A stretch of 18,339 nt of DNA from Chitinophaga pinensis (lineage in GTDB: Bacteria > Bacteroidota > Bacteroidia > UKL13-3): contig CAMCQX010000001.1 of NCBI GenBank assembly GCA_945876985.1, positions 1 through 18,339 on the forward strand. Direction: 5' to 3'. Below the pieces are notes generated by a model. It was not told the origin of the DNA. It was given only the letters and a program-made list of their open reading frames with translations, and searched no databases. The translations under genes and the position numbers were made by a program. Below are positions 7,303 to 15,173 of this stretch, one piece after another. The first letter of the stretch is position 1; each line of letters opens with the position of its first letter.

Positions 7303-8184
7303 ATGGCAAATTTAAAAGAAGTTAGAATAAGAATAGCATCGGTTACTTCCACCCAACAGATAACCAAAGCCATGAAATTGGTTTCGGCTACTAAGTTAAG
7401 AAGAGCCCAAAATGCCATTACCTTAATGCGCCCATATGCAGCTAAGTTAAATGGTATTTTAAGCAATTTGTCTGATAGCATTGATGTGGATTCATTAAAA
7501 GTGTATTTTGATGCTAGGCCAATAAAAAATGTATTGATAGTAGTAATTACTAGCGATAGAGGTTTATGTGGTTCATTTAATGCTAACGTAATTAAAATGG
7601 CTAACAAAACCATTGCAGAAAAATACCCAACTCAAAAAGCAAATGGAGGTATTAGTGTATTAGGAATTGGCAAAAAAGGTCATGAATATTTTTCAAAACA
7701 ATCATTTAATTATATCGATACTTTTAAAGAATCATTGCTTACAGCAAATGCTGAAACTGGATTTAATATTGGTGAATTTATATTGAGTAATTTTAAAGCA
7801 GGTAAATTTGATGCAGTAGAAATAGTTTACAATCAATTTAAAAATGCGGCTACTCAAATTTTAAGTGCAGAACAATTTTTACCATTTGATACTAAAAGTT
7901 TAGTGGTAAACTCCGGTAAGAAAAATGATTATTTATTTGAACCAAATAAAGAAGAAGTATTATTAGAATTAGTTCCACGTATTTTAAAAACACAAGTTTT
8001 AAAATCAATGTTAGATTCTTTAGCGTCAGAACATGGAGCAAGGATGATAGCAATGGATAAAGCTACTGATAATGCTGGTGAATTATTAAAATCATTAAAA
8101 GTGGAATATAACAGAGTTCGTCAAGCAGCCATTACTACTGAAATATCAGAAATAGTTGGTGGTGCAGCTGCATTAAGCTCATAG
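7303..8184 (+). CDS. atpG: F1Fo ATP synthase subunit gamma
   Basis: Gamma is the central rotor shaft that couples the c-ring to F1. The 293-residue product has the conserved N-terminal helix MANLKEVRIRIASVTSTQQI leading to TKAMKLVSATKLRRAQ, the central Rossmann-like domain with ITSDRGLCGSFN (about 83-95), and the C-terminal helix with YNRVRQAAITTEISEIVGGA. Length and motifs are normal. It lies 87 bases after atpA, much further than the other internal gaps in the operon, with a large hairpin between. It is the last gene of the operon: a strong terminator follows and the next gene is convergent. Confidence 0.97.
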   Translation: MANLKEVRIRIASVTSTQQITKAMKLVSATKLRRAQNAITLMRPYAAKLNGILSNLSDSIDVDSLKVYFDARPIKNVLIVVITSDRGLCGSFNANVIKMANKTIAEKYPTQKANGGISVLGIGKKGHEYFSKQSFNYIDTFKESLLTANAETGFNIGEFILSNFKAGKFDAVEIVYNQFKNAATQILSAEQFLPFDTKSLVVNSGKKNDYLFEPNKEEVLLELVPRILKTQVLKSMLDSLASEHGARMIAMDKATDNAGELLKSLKVEYNRVRQAAITTEISEIVGGAAALSS

Positions 8185-8200
8185 TATTTATTTATAAAAC

Positions 8201-8234
8201 AAAAACGGCAAGTAATAATTTACTTGCCGTTTTT
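8201..8234. terminator. Bidirectional terminator of the ATP synthase operon
   Basis: Arms 8201-8215 and 8220-8234 form a perfect 15-bp stem (core ACGGCAAGTAA) with a 4-base loop. Both arms end in A/T tracts, so each strand shows a stem followed by U residues. It lies between convergent atpG and the DEAD-box gene, ending 4 bases before the stop codon of the latter. Confidence 0.92.
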
Positions 8235-8237
8235 TGT

Positions 8238-9380
8238 TTAATAACCTTTCAGATCAATTTCATCTGATGGAATCATTGCTACTTGTTTTTTCATCTTTTT
8301 TTGAATCACTTCAAAATGATGTTTTTCTTCTTCATTGACTAAACTAATAGCAGTTCCTGCGTTTTCAGCTCTTCCAGTTCTTCCTATTCTATGAATATAA
8401 TCTTTTGGAGAACGTGGCAATTCGTAGTTTACAACAAAAGGTAAAAATGGAATATCAATGCCTCGGCTCATTAAATCGGTAGCTACTAAAATTTGCACTT
8501 CACCATTTTTGAATTTACGCAATGCATCTTCTCTTCCACCTTGGCTTTTTTTACTGTGCATAGCAGTTGCAGTGTAGCCGTTATCAATTAGTTTATTAAC
8601 CACCGCATCTGCCCTAAATACTGATGATGTAAAAACCAATATTTGTTTCATTTCGTGCGTGTTTATTAAATATCGCAATAATGGACCTTTTCTATTTTCT
8701 TCTACGGAATAAGCTAGTTGAGTAATTAAATCTAAGTTTTGGGTTTCTTGTTCTATTACAATTTTTACAGGATTAGTTAAAAGTACTTCGGTAAATGAAG
8801 TAATATCACTTCCTAAGGTGGCAGAAAATAAAAGGTTTTGGCGTTTTTTGGGAAGTAATTTTAAAATATTTCCCATTTCTTCTTTAAAGCCTAAATTCAA
8901 CATTTTATCAGCTTCATCTAAAACCAAAACTGAAACATCAGTTAAAAATACTGAATTGTTAGCTACTAATTCTAATAATCTGCCTGGTGTGGCCACTAAT
9001 ATTTCTACGCCTTGTAATTGTATCATTTGAGGATTAATAGATACGCCACCGTAAACCGCTAATGATTTAATTTTTTGTTCCATTAAACTACTAAATGCCT
9101 TAAAAACTTTTTCAACTTGAATGGCTAATTCTCTTGTTGGAACAAGCACCAGCGTATTAATATGTCTATTTTTAGGTATTGGTTTGCTTTGCAATATTTG
9201 TAAAATTGGTACCACAAAACTGGCTGTTTTTCCTGATCCTGTTTGAGCTATTCCAAGAATATCATTCCCTTTTAAAATTTCAGGAATTGCTTGTTCTTGA
9301 ATGGGATATGGTTGGGTATAAAATTGCTTTTCTAAAGCATATAATAAATCGCGAGATAAACCGAGGGAATTAAATGACAT
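8238..9380 (-). CDS. DEAD-box ATP-dependent RNA helicase (RhlE-like)
   Basis: An ATP-driven RNA unwinding enzyme, likely in RNA turnover, ribosome assembly or cold growth. Numbered from the ATG at 9380 (380 residues), it has the Q motif with PYPIQEQAIP, motif I AQTGSGKT (45-52), Ia PTRELA, Ib TPGR, II DEAD, III SAT, and VI HRIGRTGR. Both RecA-like domains are complete. The protein stops soon after domain 2, without the basic tail or RNA-binding domain of CsdA or DbpA, which fits the RhlE-like core type. The in-frame TTG at 9401 was rejected because it overlaps the -7 box at 9399-9406. It follows dnaK on the same strand but is separated from it by a strong terminator. Confidence 0.93.
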   Translation of the reverse strand: MSFNSLGLSRDLLYALEKQFYTQPYPIQEQAIPEILKGNDILGIAQTGSGKTASFVVPILQILQSKPIPKNRHINTLVLVPTRELAIQVEKVFKAFSSLMEQKIKSLAVYGGVSINPQMIQLQGVEILVATPGRLLELVANNSVFLTDVSVLVLDEADKMLNLGFKEEMGNILKLLPKKRQNLLFSATLGSDITSFTEVLLTNPVKIVIEQETQNLDLITQLAYSVEENRKGPLLRYLINTHEMKQILVFTSSVFRADAVVNKLIDNGYTATAMHSKKSQGGREDALRKFKNGEVQILVATDLMSRGIDIPFLPFVVNYELPRSPKDYIHRIGRTGRAENAGTAISLVNEEEKHHFEVIQKKMKKQVAMIPSDEIDLKGY

Positions 9381-9398
9381 GGATATTTTGTTAAACAA

Positions 9399-9406
9399 CA
9401 AAGATA
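9399..9406 (-). promoter_or_regulatory. -7 promoter box of the DEAD-box helicase gene
   Basis: The minus strand reads TATCTTTG here, a full match to TAnnTTTG, ending 18 bases before the ATG at 9380. No good TTTG -33 element is seen at the usual distance. It explains how the gene is expressed despite the dnaK terminator just upstream. Confidence 0.6.
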
Positions 9407-9450
9407 AGTTTACGATTGGCTTTTGCTATGTAAGAAAGTTATTTAAACAA

Positions 9451-9484
9451 AAAAAACCAAGAGTAATTAAACTCTTGGTTTTTT
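9451..9484. terminator. Terminator downstream of dnaK
   Basis: Arms 9451-9464 and 9471-9484 form a perfect 14-bp stem (core ACCAAGAGT) with a 6-base AATTAA loop. On the minus strand the stem ends in a run of T, placing it 21 bases after the dnaK stop. It separates dnaK from the DEAD-box gene. Confidence 0.92.
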
Positions 9485-9504
9485 ATACTTAATAAAACTA
9501 TTGA

Positions 9505-11412
9505 TTATTTTACTTCTTCAAAAGTGGCATCTTCTGTATTGCTATCAGTTGCACCAGCATCAGCATTTGGTTCGCCTTCTGTTGGTTGCTCGCTTTGAGT
9601 AGCCTTATACATATCTTCGCTAGCAGCAGCCCAAGCAGTATTTAGTGCTTCTAAAGCAGCATCTATTCTAGGTAAATCTTTTGCTGTGTGAGCAGCTTTC
9701 AATTCTTCTAAACCTTTTTCAATGGCTTCTTTTTTCTCAACAGGAATTTTTTCGCCATATTCTTTGATCTGTTTTTCAGTTTGGAATATTAAGCTATCAG
9801 CCATGTTAATTTTTTCTGCTTCATCTTTTGCTAGTTTATCGGCATCAGCATTTGCTTCAGCTTCAGCTCTCATGCGTTTAATATCGTCATCACTTAATCC
9901 CGATGATGCTTCAATTCTAATTTTTTGTTCTTTTCCGGTTCCTTTATCTTTTGCACTTACGTGCAATATTCCATTGGCATCAATGTCAAAAATAACTTCT
10001 ACCTGAGGTACTCCACGAGGTGCAGGAGGAATACCATCTAAATGGAAACGACCTAAACTTCTGTTTTGAGCTGCCATCGGGCGTTCGCCTTGTAATACAT
10101 GAATTTCTACACTTGGTTGGTTATCGCTAGCAGTACTAAATGACTCCGATTTTTTAGTTGGAATAGTGGTGTTTGCATCTATTAATTTAGTAAACACACC
10201 ACCCATAGTTTCAATTCCTAAACTTAAAGGAGTTACATCTAATAACAATACATCTTTTACTTCTCCTGTTAAAACTCCACCTTGAATGGCAGCACCAATG
10301 GCCACTACTTCATCAGGATTTACTCCTTTAGATGCAGCTTTTCCAAAGAATTTTTCTACTGCTTCTTGAATGGCAGGAATACGAGTAGAACCACCTACTA
10401 ATATAATTTCATCGATATCACTGATGCTGTAACCAGCATTTTTCAAAGCAGTTTTACAAGGCTCAATGGTACGTTTGATCAAACTATCAGCTAATTGTTC
10501 AAATTTAGCACGGGTAATTGTTTTTACTAAATGCTTAGGAATTCCGTCTACAGGAATAATGTATGGTAAATTTACTTCAGTTTGAGTTGAACTTGAAAGT
10601 TCAATTTTTGCTTTTTCAGCAGCTTCTTTCAAACGTTGTAAAGCCATTGGGTCTTTGCGTAAATCGATGCCTTCATCGTTTTTAAATTCGTCAGCTAAAA
10701 AATCAATTAATACGTGATCAAAATCGTCACCACCTAAGTGTGTATCGCCATCAGTACTTTTCACTTCAAAAGTTCCAGTTCCATCTACATCATACATTTC
10801 TAAAACCGAAACGTCATGCGTTCCACCACCACAATCAAAAACTACTACTTTAGTATCTTTCTTCGAAGTTTTATCTAAACCATAAGCCAAAGCAGCTGCA
10901 GTAGGTTCGTTAATGATACGTTTTACAGTTAAACCAGCTATTTCTCCAGCTTCTTTAGTAGCTTGACGTTGTGCATCGTTAAAGTATGCAGGAACGGTAA
11001 TTACTGCTTCTTTTACTTCATAACCTAAATAATCTTCAGCAGTTTTTTTCATTTTTTGCAAAATCATTGCTGAAAGTTCTTGAGGCGTATATAATCTACC
11101 ATCAATTTCTACACGAGGTGTGTTGTTATCACCTTTTTTTACCGTGTACGACATGCGACTAATTTCTTTTGAAACTTGGTCGTAGGTGTTACCCATGAAA
11201 CGTTTGATGGATGAAATGGTGTTTTTTGGATTAGTAACTGCCTGACGTTTTGCAGGGTCACCAATTTTACGTTCACCGTCTTTAATAAATGCTACAATCG
11301 AAGGAGTTGTTCTACGTCCTTCGCTGTTAGCAATAACTACTGGTTCGTTGCCTTCCATAACTGCAACGCACGAGTTAGTTGTTCCTAAATCTATGCCTAT
11401 TATTTTACTCAT
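9505..11412 (-). CDS. dnaK: Chaperone protein DnaK (Hsp70)
   Basis: ATP-driven chaperone that folds and refolds cytoplasmic proteins with DnaJ and GrpE. The 635-residue product is full length. The nucleotide-binding domain (1-about 385) starts [18 protein letters not shown] and contains [21 protein letters not shown] and GGSTRIP. The interdomain linker [16 protein letters not shown] leads into the substrate-binding beta domain and helical lid. The tail is rich in Gly, Asn and Asp and ends EEVK rather than [13 protein letters not shown] (in place of LGGGTFDIS) and [10 protein letters not shown] are Bacteroidota-type variants. No dnaJ or grpE is adjacent, and no CIRCE element lies upstream; regulation by HrcA is therefore not indicated. 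A promoter candidate is at 11441-11470, and a terminator follows. Confidence 0.98.
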   Translation of the reverse strand: MSKIIGIDLGTTNSCVAVMEGNEPVVIANSEGRRTTPSIVAFIKDGERKIGDPAKRQAVTNPKNTISSIKRFMGNTYDQVSKEISRMSYTVKKGDNNTPRVEIDGRLYTPQELSAMILQKMKKTAEDYLGYEVKEAVITVPAYFNDAQRQATKEAGEIAGLTVKRIINEPTAAALAYGLDKTSKKDTKVVVFDCGGGTHDVSVLEMYDVDGTGTFEVKSTDGDTHLGGDDFDHVLIDFLADEFKNDEGIDLRKDPMALQRLKEAAEKAKIELSSSTQTEVNLPYIIPVDGIPKHLVKTITRAKFEQLADSLIKRTIEPCKTALKNAGYSISDIDEIILVGGSTRIPAIQEAVEKFFGKAASKGVNPDEVVAIGAAIQGGVLTGEVKDVLLLDVTPLSLGIETMGGVFTKLIDANTTIPTKKSESFSTASDNQPSVEIHVLQGERPMAAQNRSLGRFHLDGIPPAPRGVPQVEVIFDIDANGILHVSAKDKGTGKEQKIRIEASSGLSDDDIKRMRAEAEANADADKLAKDEAEKINMADSLIFQTEKQIKEYGEKIPVEKKEAIEKGLEELKAAHTAKDLPRIDAALEALNTAWAAASEDMYKATQSEQPTEGEPNADAGATDSNTEDATFEEVK

Positions 11413-11440
11413 AATCTTTATAATTTTTTACGAATATTGT

Positions 11441-11470
11441 CAATCATAATGCCAAGGCAATTTTTTACAA
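11441..11470 (-). promoter_or_regulatory. Candidate dnaK promoter
   Basis: On the minus strand a TTG (11468-11470) and TATGATTG (11441-11448, one mismatch to TAnnTTTG) are 19 bases apart, the usual spacing for the Bacteroidota housekeeping sigma factor. The predicted start near 11434 would leave an untranslated leader of about 20 bases. Confidence 0.5.
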
Positions 11471-11505
11471 TAACACAAAAAAAATGGCTTATTTTTTTAA
11501 AAATA

Positions 11506-11536
11506 ACAAAAAAATAGCTGCCTTTTGGCAGCTATT
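11506..11536 (-). terminator. Terminator downstream of the DUF4249-like gene
   Basis: Arms 11513-11522 and 11527-11536 form a perfect 10-bp stem (AATAGCTGCC and its complement) with a 4-base loop, followed on the minus strand by seven or more T. The plus-strand side lacks a T-run, so it acts in one direction. It lies about 30 bases after the stop codon and isolates this gene from dnaK. Confidence 0.9.
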
Positions 11537-11567
11537 ATGACAGAATTTTTGATTTTTGAAATAAAAA

Positions 11568-12533
11568 TTATCTCTGAAATTGAGGCAACGTATTAATTAA
11601 TACAATTGAATTTGAATCCAACGAAATTAATGGTTGTCTATTAAATGTTCTTGAGGTAAAAATACCCAAACCACCTTTTATATTGGTATAATCTGTATGT
11701 TTTTGAACAAATGAAATATTGGGTTTGTTCTGTTCTTGAATGTCTAAAAAATCAGGGCCTGCGCCCCAAGTAACATATTCTACGCCTATATATTTTCTGA
11801 TTACTGTTGTTGGTTGCGTTGCAAAAAATTGTCTCCAATTATTTAATAAATCTACTGATTTAATTCGTTCTGAAACTGGGTCATTTGCATTGTAATTAAC
11901 TGTTTCCTTACCTGATTGAACATAATAATCGTGATACTTTTCTACAAAAAACGTTGGATTACTGTTTAGCGCTTCTATATATTTAAGCCTAACTGCTGCA
12001 TCTACAATATATGCCGATTTATTTACAAAATACCTAAATGTAAAAAGGTTATTTGTGTTTTCTGAAATAGTAATATTTCTTTGCTCAATGATTTGGTCAC
12101 CAATTAAATTACAACTGGAAGTAAAAATATTTCCAGTAACAGTGTCTCTAATTAATAAATTAACTTTTGCCAATCCAACTCCAAACCAATTATAAGGATT
12201 TGTTTGATAAATATAGTTTGAATCATTGGCAAATAAGCCATCATTTTTGGGAATATTATTTGTTCTAGTACAATTGATGGTGTCTTTATTTACAATTAAT
12301 TGAACTAATAAATTATTCAAGTAAAGTGAGTCAGTAATTTTAGCAGCTTCACTTGCTTTAATTTCAATTGAATTTTGAAAAACTTTTTGAATTCTTAAAT
12401 ATTGTACGGTTTCATTTTTATCAATAAAGCCATAAACTACCGGTATTTCTCGGTAAGGAGCATTTATTTCTAACGAATTATCGCAGGCCATAACGCTTAG
12501 CAATACTAGGAATATGATGATATTTTTCTTCAT
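11568..12533 (-). CDS. DUF4249-like outer-surface lipoprotein (putative)
   Basis: A 321-residue predicted lipoprotein. A short basic start and hydrophobic helix end in the lipobox VMAC, making Cys17 the lipidated residue; DN follows. The first part of the mature chain, EINAPYREIPVVYGFIDKN and then a strand-rich region, together with the C-terminal DYTNIKGGLGIFTSR, resembles DUF4249 proteins of Bacteroidota, which have immunoglobulin-like folds and unknown function. These are often encoded beside a TonB-dependent receptor, but none is here: a terminator follows and panB is divergent. A TATATTG sequence at 12544-12550 (minus strand) may be its -7 box. The lipoprotein call is firm; the family call is moderate and from memory of the motif. 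Confidence 0.65.
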   Translation of the reverse strand: MKKNIIIFLVLLSVMACDNSLEINAPYREIPVVYGFIDKNETVQYLRIQKVFQNSIEIKASEAAKITDSLYLNNLLVQLIVNKDTINCTRTNNIPKNDGLFANDSNYIYQTNPYNWFGVGLAKVNLLIRDTVTGNIFTSSCNLIGDQIIEQRNITISENTNNLFTFRYFVNKSAYIVDAAVRLKYIEALNSNPTFFVEKYHDYYVQSGKETVNYNANDPVSERIKSVDLLNNWRQFFATQPTTVIRKYIGVEYVTWGAGPDFLDIQEQNKPNISFVQKHTDYTNIKGGLGIFTSRTFNRQPLISLDSNSIVLINTLPQFQR

Positions 12534-12590
12534 TTTGGGTCGGCAATATAGCTTTTGAAATTTAATTGATTTAATTATATGACAAATAAT

Positions 12591-12619
12591 TTTGATTAAA
12601 GGTTTTATTTCTACATTTG
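12591..12619 (+). promoter_or_regulatory. panB promoter
   Basis: TTTG at 12591-12594 and TACATTTG at 12612-12619 (full match to TAnnTTTG) are 17 bases apart. The expected transcription start is around 12626, a few bases before the ATG at 12632, so the leader is very short. Confidence 0.65.
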
Positions 12620-12631
12620 AAAAAAAATTAA

Positions 12632-13453
12632 ATGACCATGAGCGTACATAAAGAGTATAAAAAAATTACTACACATAGCATACAAGAAATGAAATTGCGT
12701 GGCGAAAAAATAAGCATGCTTACTGCTTATGATTTCAGCATGGCAAAAATTTTTGATGAGGCAAAAATTGATGTGTTATTAGTTGGCGATAGCGCAAGCA
12801 ATGTGATGCACGGTCATGAAACTACCCTTCCTATTACTTTAGATCAAATGATTAGCCATGCGGCTTCAGTAATAAAAGCTGTAAATCGTTGTTTGGTGGT
12901 GGTTGATTTACCATTTGGAAGTTATCAAGGTAATTCAAAAGAGGCCTTAAATTCTTCCATTAGAATTATGAAAGAAGCGGAAGCTCACGCTGTTAAATTA
13001 GAAGGTGGCGAGGAAGTGGTAGAATCTATCAAAAGAATTTTAACAGCTGGAATTCCTGTAATGGGTCATTTGGGTTTAACTCCTCAAAGCATTTATAAAT
13101 TTGGCACTTATGAAGTGAGAGCAAAAGAAGATTTAGAAGCCCAAAAATTATTACACGATGCCAAATTATTAGAAGAAGCAGGTTGCTTTGCAATAGTATT
13201 AGAAAAAATTCCTTCAAAGTTAGCCAAGCAAGTTACTGAGTTGGTAAAAATTCCGGTAATAGGCATTGGTGCCGGTTCTGACGTAGATGGACAAGTTTTG
13301 GTAAGCCACGATTTATTAGGCATCAACAAAGATTTTTCACCCAAATTTTTACGCAGGTATTTAAATTTATTTGACGAAATAAAAGGCGCAGTGGAACAAT
13401 ATGTAGCTGATGTAAAATCAGTAGATTTCCCGAACGAAAAAGAACAGTACTAG
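12632..13453 (+). CDS. panB: 3-methyl-2-oxobutanoate hydroxymethyltransferase
   Basis: PanB makes ketopantoate from 2-oxoisovalerate and 5,10-methylenetetrahydrofolate, the first committed step to pantothenate and coenzyme A. The 273-residue product has the family's TIM-barrel motifs: [21 protein letters not shown] with Mg2+ ligand Asp53, [11 protein letters not shown] with the second Asp ligand, [23 protein letters not shown] with the catalytic Glu, and [15 protein letters not shown]. Length is normal. Either ATG at 12632 or ATG at 12638 could be used; the promoter allows both. panC and panD are not adjacent. The gene is monocistronic or weakly linked to the RluA-type gene 196 bases downstream, with no clear terminator between. 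Confidence 0.96.
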   Translation: MTMSVHKEYKKITTHSIQEMKLRGEKISMLTAYDFSMAKIFDEAKIDVLLVGDSASNVMHGHETTLPITLDQMISHAASVIKAVNRCLVVVDLPFGSYQGNSKEALNSSIRIMKEAEAHAVKLEGGEEVVESIKRILTAGIPVMGHLGLTPQSIYKFGTYEVRAKEDLEAQKLLHDAKLLEEAGCFAIVLEKIPSKLAKQVTELVKIPVIGIGAGSDVDGQVLVSHDLLGINKDFSPKFLRRYLNLFDEIKGAVEQYVADVKSVDFPNEKEQY

Positions 13454-13649
13454 TTTTGCTTCGCAAAAATTATGAATTTTGAATTATGAATTTTGAATGA
13501 ATTGGTTACTGAGCTTGTCGAAGTATAGCCAACGGAAAAATTGGGAAAAGATAAAAATAGCATCTTCAACCTTGTAATCTTTAAATCTTTGTAATTTTTT
13601 CAATCAAAAAATCTCCAAATCAAAAATCTCTAAATCTCTAAATCTCCAA
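13454..13649 (+). repeat. Repeat-rich spacer between panB and the pseudouridine synthase
   Basis: No gene is seen in these 196 bases. In order they hold a small hairpin (TTTTGC/GCAAAA, 13454-13468) and a perfect 14-bp tandem duplication of TATGAATTTTGAAT (13471-13498). Next comes the 17-mer ACTGAGCTTGTCGAAGT (13508-13524), which I recall as a dispersed intergenic word in Bacteroidota. Last is a run of degenerate AAATCTYY octamers, three in perfect register at 13624-13647, running up to the next start codon. The composition looks like neutral repeat accretion rather than a regulated leader. Confidence 0.7.
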
Positions 13650-14300
13650 ATGGTTCAAATCCTATACGAAGATAATCACTTAATAGCTGCTTTAAAACAA
13701 AGCGGACAAACGGTGCAGCCAGAACCTCACAAACCCAAAAGTTTGGAGGAAGAGGTGAAGTTATACATTAAAGTAAATGAGCAAAAACCTGGTGATGTTT
13801 TTTTAGGCGTTATTCATAGAATTGATATGCCCGTAAGTGGTTTAGTTTTATTTGCTAAAAGTAGCAAAGCATTGGTGCGCATGAATGAAATTTTCCAAAA
13901 ACGCGAAGTAGAAAAACATTATATCGCCAAAGTTCATAATTGTCCGCCAAGTGCCACCGGATTACTCACGCATTGGTTACGAAGGGATGAAACCAAAAAC
14001 ATGACCAAAGCTTTTGACGAAGAAGTTACCAAAGCCATAAAAGCACAATTGGAATACACCGTTTTAAAAAAAGAGGGTAGATACAGTTGGTTAAAAATAA
14101 AATTATTAACGGGCCGAAAACATCAAATTAGGGCGCAGTTGGCATATATTGGTTGTAGCATTGCTGGCGATGTAAAATATGGCGCTCAAACTCCTAACAG
14201 AAATGGCAGTATATGCTTGCATTCGTTCAGTTTAAGTTTTGTTCATCCGGTAAAAAAGGAGCCCATTTTAATTGAAACCGAAATGCCCACTTTTTTATAA
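13650..14300 (+). CDS. RluA-family pseudouridine synthase
   Basis: Converts uridine to pseudouridine in rRNA or tRNA. The 216-residue product is a catalytic domain only, with no N-terminal S4 RNA-binding domain. Motif I begins VQILYEDNHLIAALKQSG. Motif II is HRIDMPVSGL (56-65), with Asp59 the catalytic nucleophile. Motif III is LLTGRKHQIRAQLAYIG, followed by GDVKYG. The target base cannot be assigned; the short S4-less form is shared by RluA, RluE-like and TruC-like enzymes. The ATG at 13650 directly abuts an octamer repeat tract with no ribosome-binding site. Its stop overlaps the convergent kinase gene by 6 bases. Confidence 0.9.
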   Translation: MVQILYEDNHLIAALKQSGQTVQPEPHKPKSLEEEVKLYIKVNEQKPGDVFLGVIHRIDMPVSGLVLFAKSSKALVRMNEIFQKREVEKHYIAKVHNCPPSATGLLTHWLRRDETKNMTKAFDEEVTKAIKAQLEYTVLKKEGRYSWLKIKLLTGRKHQIRAQLAYIGCSIAGDVKYGAQTPNRNGSICLHSFSLSFVHPVKKEPILIETEMPTFL

Positions 14301-14933
14301 ATAATTCATTCCAATTGGAAAGTCTTTGCAAATAGCTTGCAATAAAAAATCGAAGTCATTTTTATTATTTACAAAATCTAATCCAGCACAATTAACCACC
14401 AAAACCCTTGTATTTGTTTGGCTATTCATGTATTTAAAATAAGTTTCTTGCAGGCTTTGTAAGTAATTATCTTCTATTTTTTTTTCATAAACTCTACCTC
14501 TGTTCGAAATATTCCATTGCAATTTTTCAATGGGCGCATGCAAATACACCAATAAATCGGGTTGAGGAATTTGGAAATTAATAATTTCAAACATTTGACG
14601 GTATAATTTATACTCGTCATGGTCTAATGTATTTTGAGAAAACAACAAACATTTAGCAAAAATATAATCGCTAATAATTGGCTCGCCAAACAATTTATCT
14701 TCCACCAATTGTTTTTTTAATTGGTTAAAACGAGCGGCCAAAAAACTCATTTCTAATGGAAAAGCATACCTACTTCTGTTTTCGTAAAATTTTGGTAGAA
14801 AAGAATTGTCTTCAAATTCTTCTAAGATTTTTTTTGCTTTTAAAACATCAGAAAGCATGTTTACTAAAGTGCTTTTACCTGCACCTATATTGCCTTCAAT
14901 GGCGATGAATTTATATGGAGTTTCAAAAATCAA
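14295..14933 (-). CDS. Deoxynucleoside kinase (deoxyadenosine/deoxyguanosine kinase family)
   Basis: Phosphorylates deoxynucleosides with ATP for nucleotide salvage. The 212-residue product has a P-loop EGNIGAGKST (13-22), LEEFEDN with the catalytic Glu region, SDYIFAKCLLFS at the position of the substrate-site DRS/ERS motif, PDLLVYLHAP, and the LID segment NISNRGRVYE. The start appears to be TTG at 14933: no ATG or GTG lies between it and the in-frame TAA about 39 bases upstream, and the P-loop must be included. Purine versus pyrimidine preference cannot be decided. It converges on the RluA-type gene with overlapping stop codons and no terminator hairpin, and is divergent from olsF. Confidence 0.88.
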   Translation of the reverse strand: MIFETPYKFIAIEGNIGAGKSTLVNMLSDVLKAKKILEEFEDNSFLPKFYENRSRYAFPLEMSFLAARFNQLKKQLVEDKLFGEPIISDYIFAKCLLFSQNTLDHDEYKLYRQMFEIINFQIPQPDLLVYLHAPIEKLQWNISNRGRVYEKKIEDNYLQSLQETYFKYMNSQTNTRVLVVNCAGLDFVNNKNDFDFLLQAICKDFPIGMNYL

Positions 14934-14986
14934 GAAATGCGAAAATGAACTTATGAATGCAATTTATCTATACAATTTTTCAACTA

Positions 14987-15016
14987 TTGCGTTTTTATTT
15001 CCACAATTTACTTTTG
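14987..15016 (+). promoter_or_regulatory. Upstream promoter candidate for olsF
   Basis: TTG (14987-14989) and TACTTTTG (15009-15016, full TAnnTTTG match) are exactly 19 bases apart, the best-spaced pair in the window. A start near 15023 would give olsF a leader of about 150 bases. That leader has no ATG and no obvious stable fold. Confidence 0.5.
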
Positions 15017-15145
15017 CTAAATATTAAACTACTAATAATCATTGTAATTCGTTTTGTAGCATTGAAAGTTTTCAAATAGGTTTTGCCCAATTTTTTTAAT
15101 CTTTACATTTAACAATAACTTTATATACGTTAGTTTTTAATTGCC

Positions 15146-15153
15146 TATTTTTG
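15146..15153 (+). promoter_or_regulatory. Proximal -7 box for olsF
   Basis: TATTTTTG matches TAnnTTTG and ends 20 bases before the ATG at 15174. No clear TTTG lies at -33. It is downstream of the in-frame TTG at 15141, which argues against that longer start. Confidence 0.5.
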
Positions 15154-15173
15154 GTTTTTTAAATAAAAGCAAA

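Noticed and set aside
9722..10006. A 94-codon plus-strand frame rich in Ser and Ala inside dnaK
   Set aside because: It is an antisense shadow of the Ala/Glu-rich lid region of DnaK.
11413..11505. Possible CIRCE heat-shock operator before dnaK
   Set aside because: No TTAGCACTC/GAGTGCTAA arms are present. A short TGCC-TT-GGCA palindrome at about 11450-11460 is too small to call.
14806..15027. A 73-codon plus-strand frame opposite the start of the deoxynucleoside kinase
   Set aside because: Most of it is the antisense of the P-loop region of a clear kinase gene, and its end runs into a promoter-rich spacer. It has no recognisable protein features.
15020..15173. Possible small gene or riboswitch in the olsF leader
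   Set aside because: No ATG occurs on the plus strand in this stretch, minus-strand frames are under 20 codons, and I see no known riboswitch core or stable stem.
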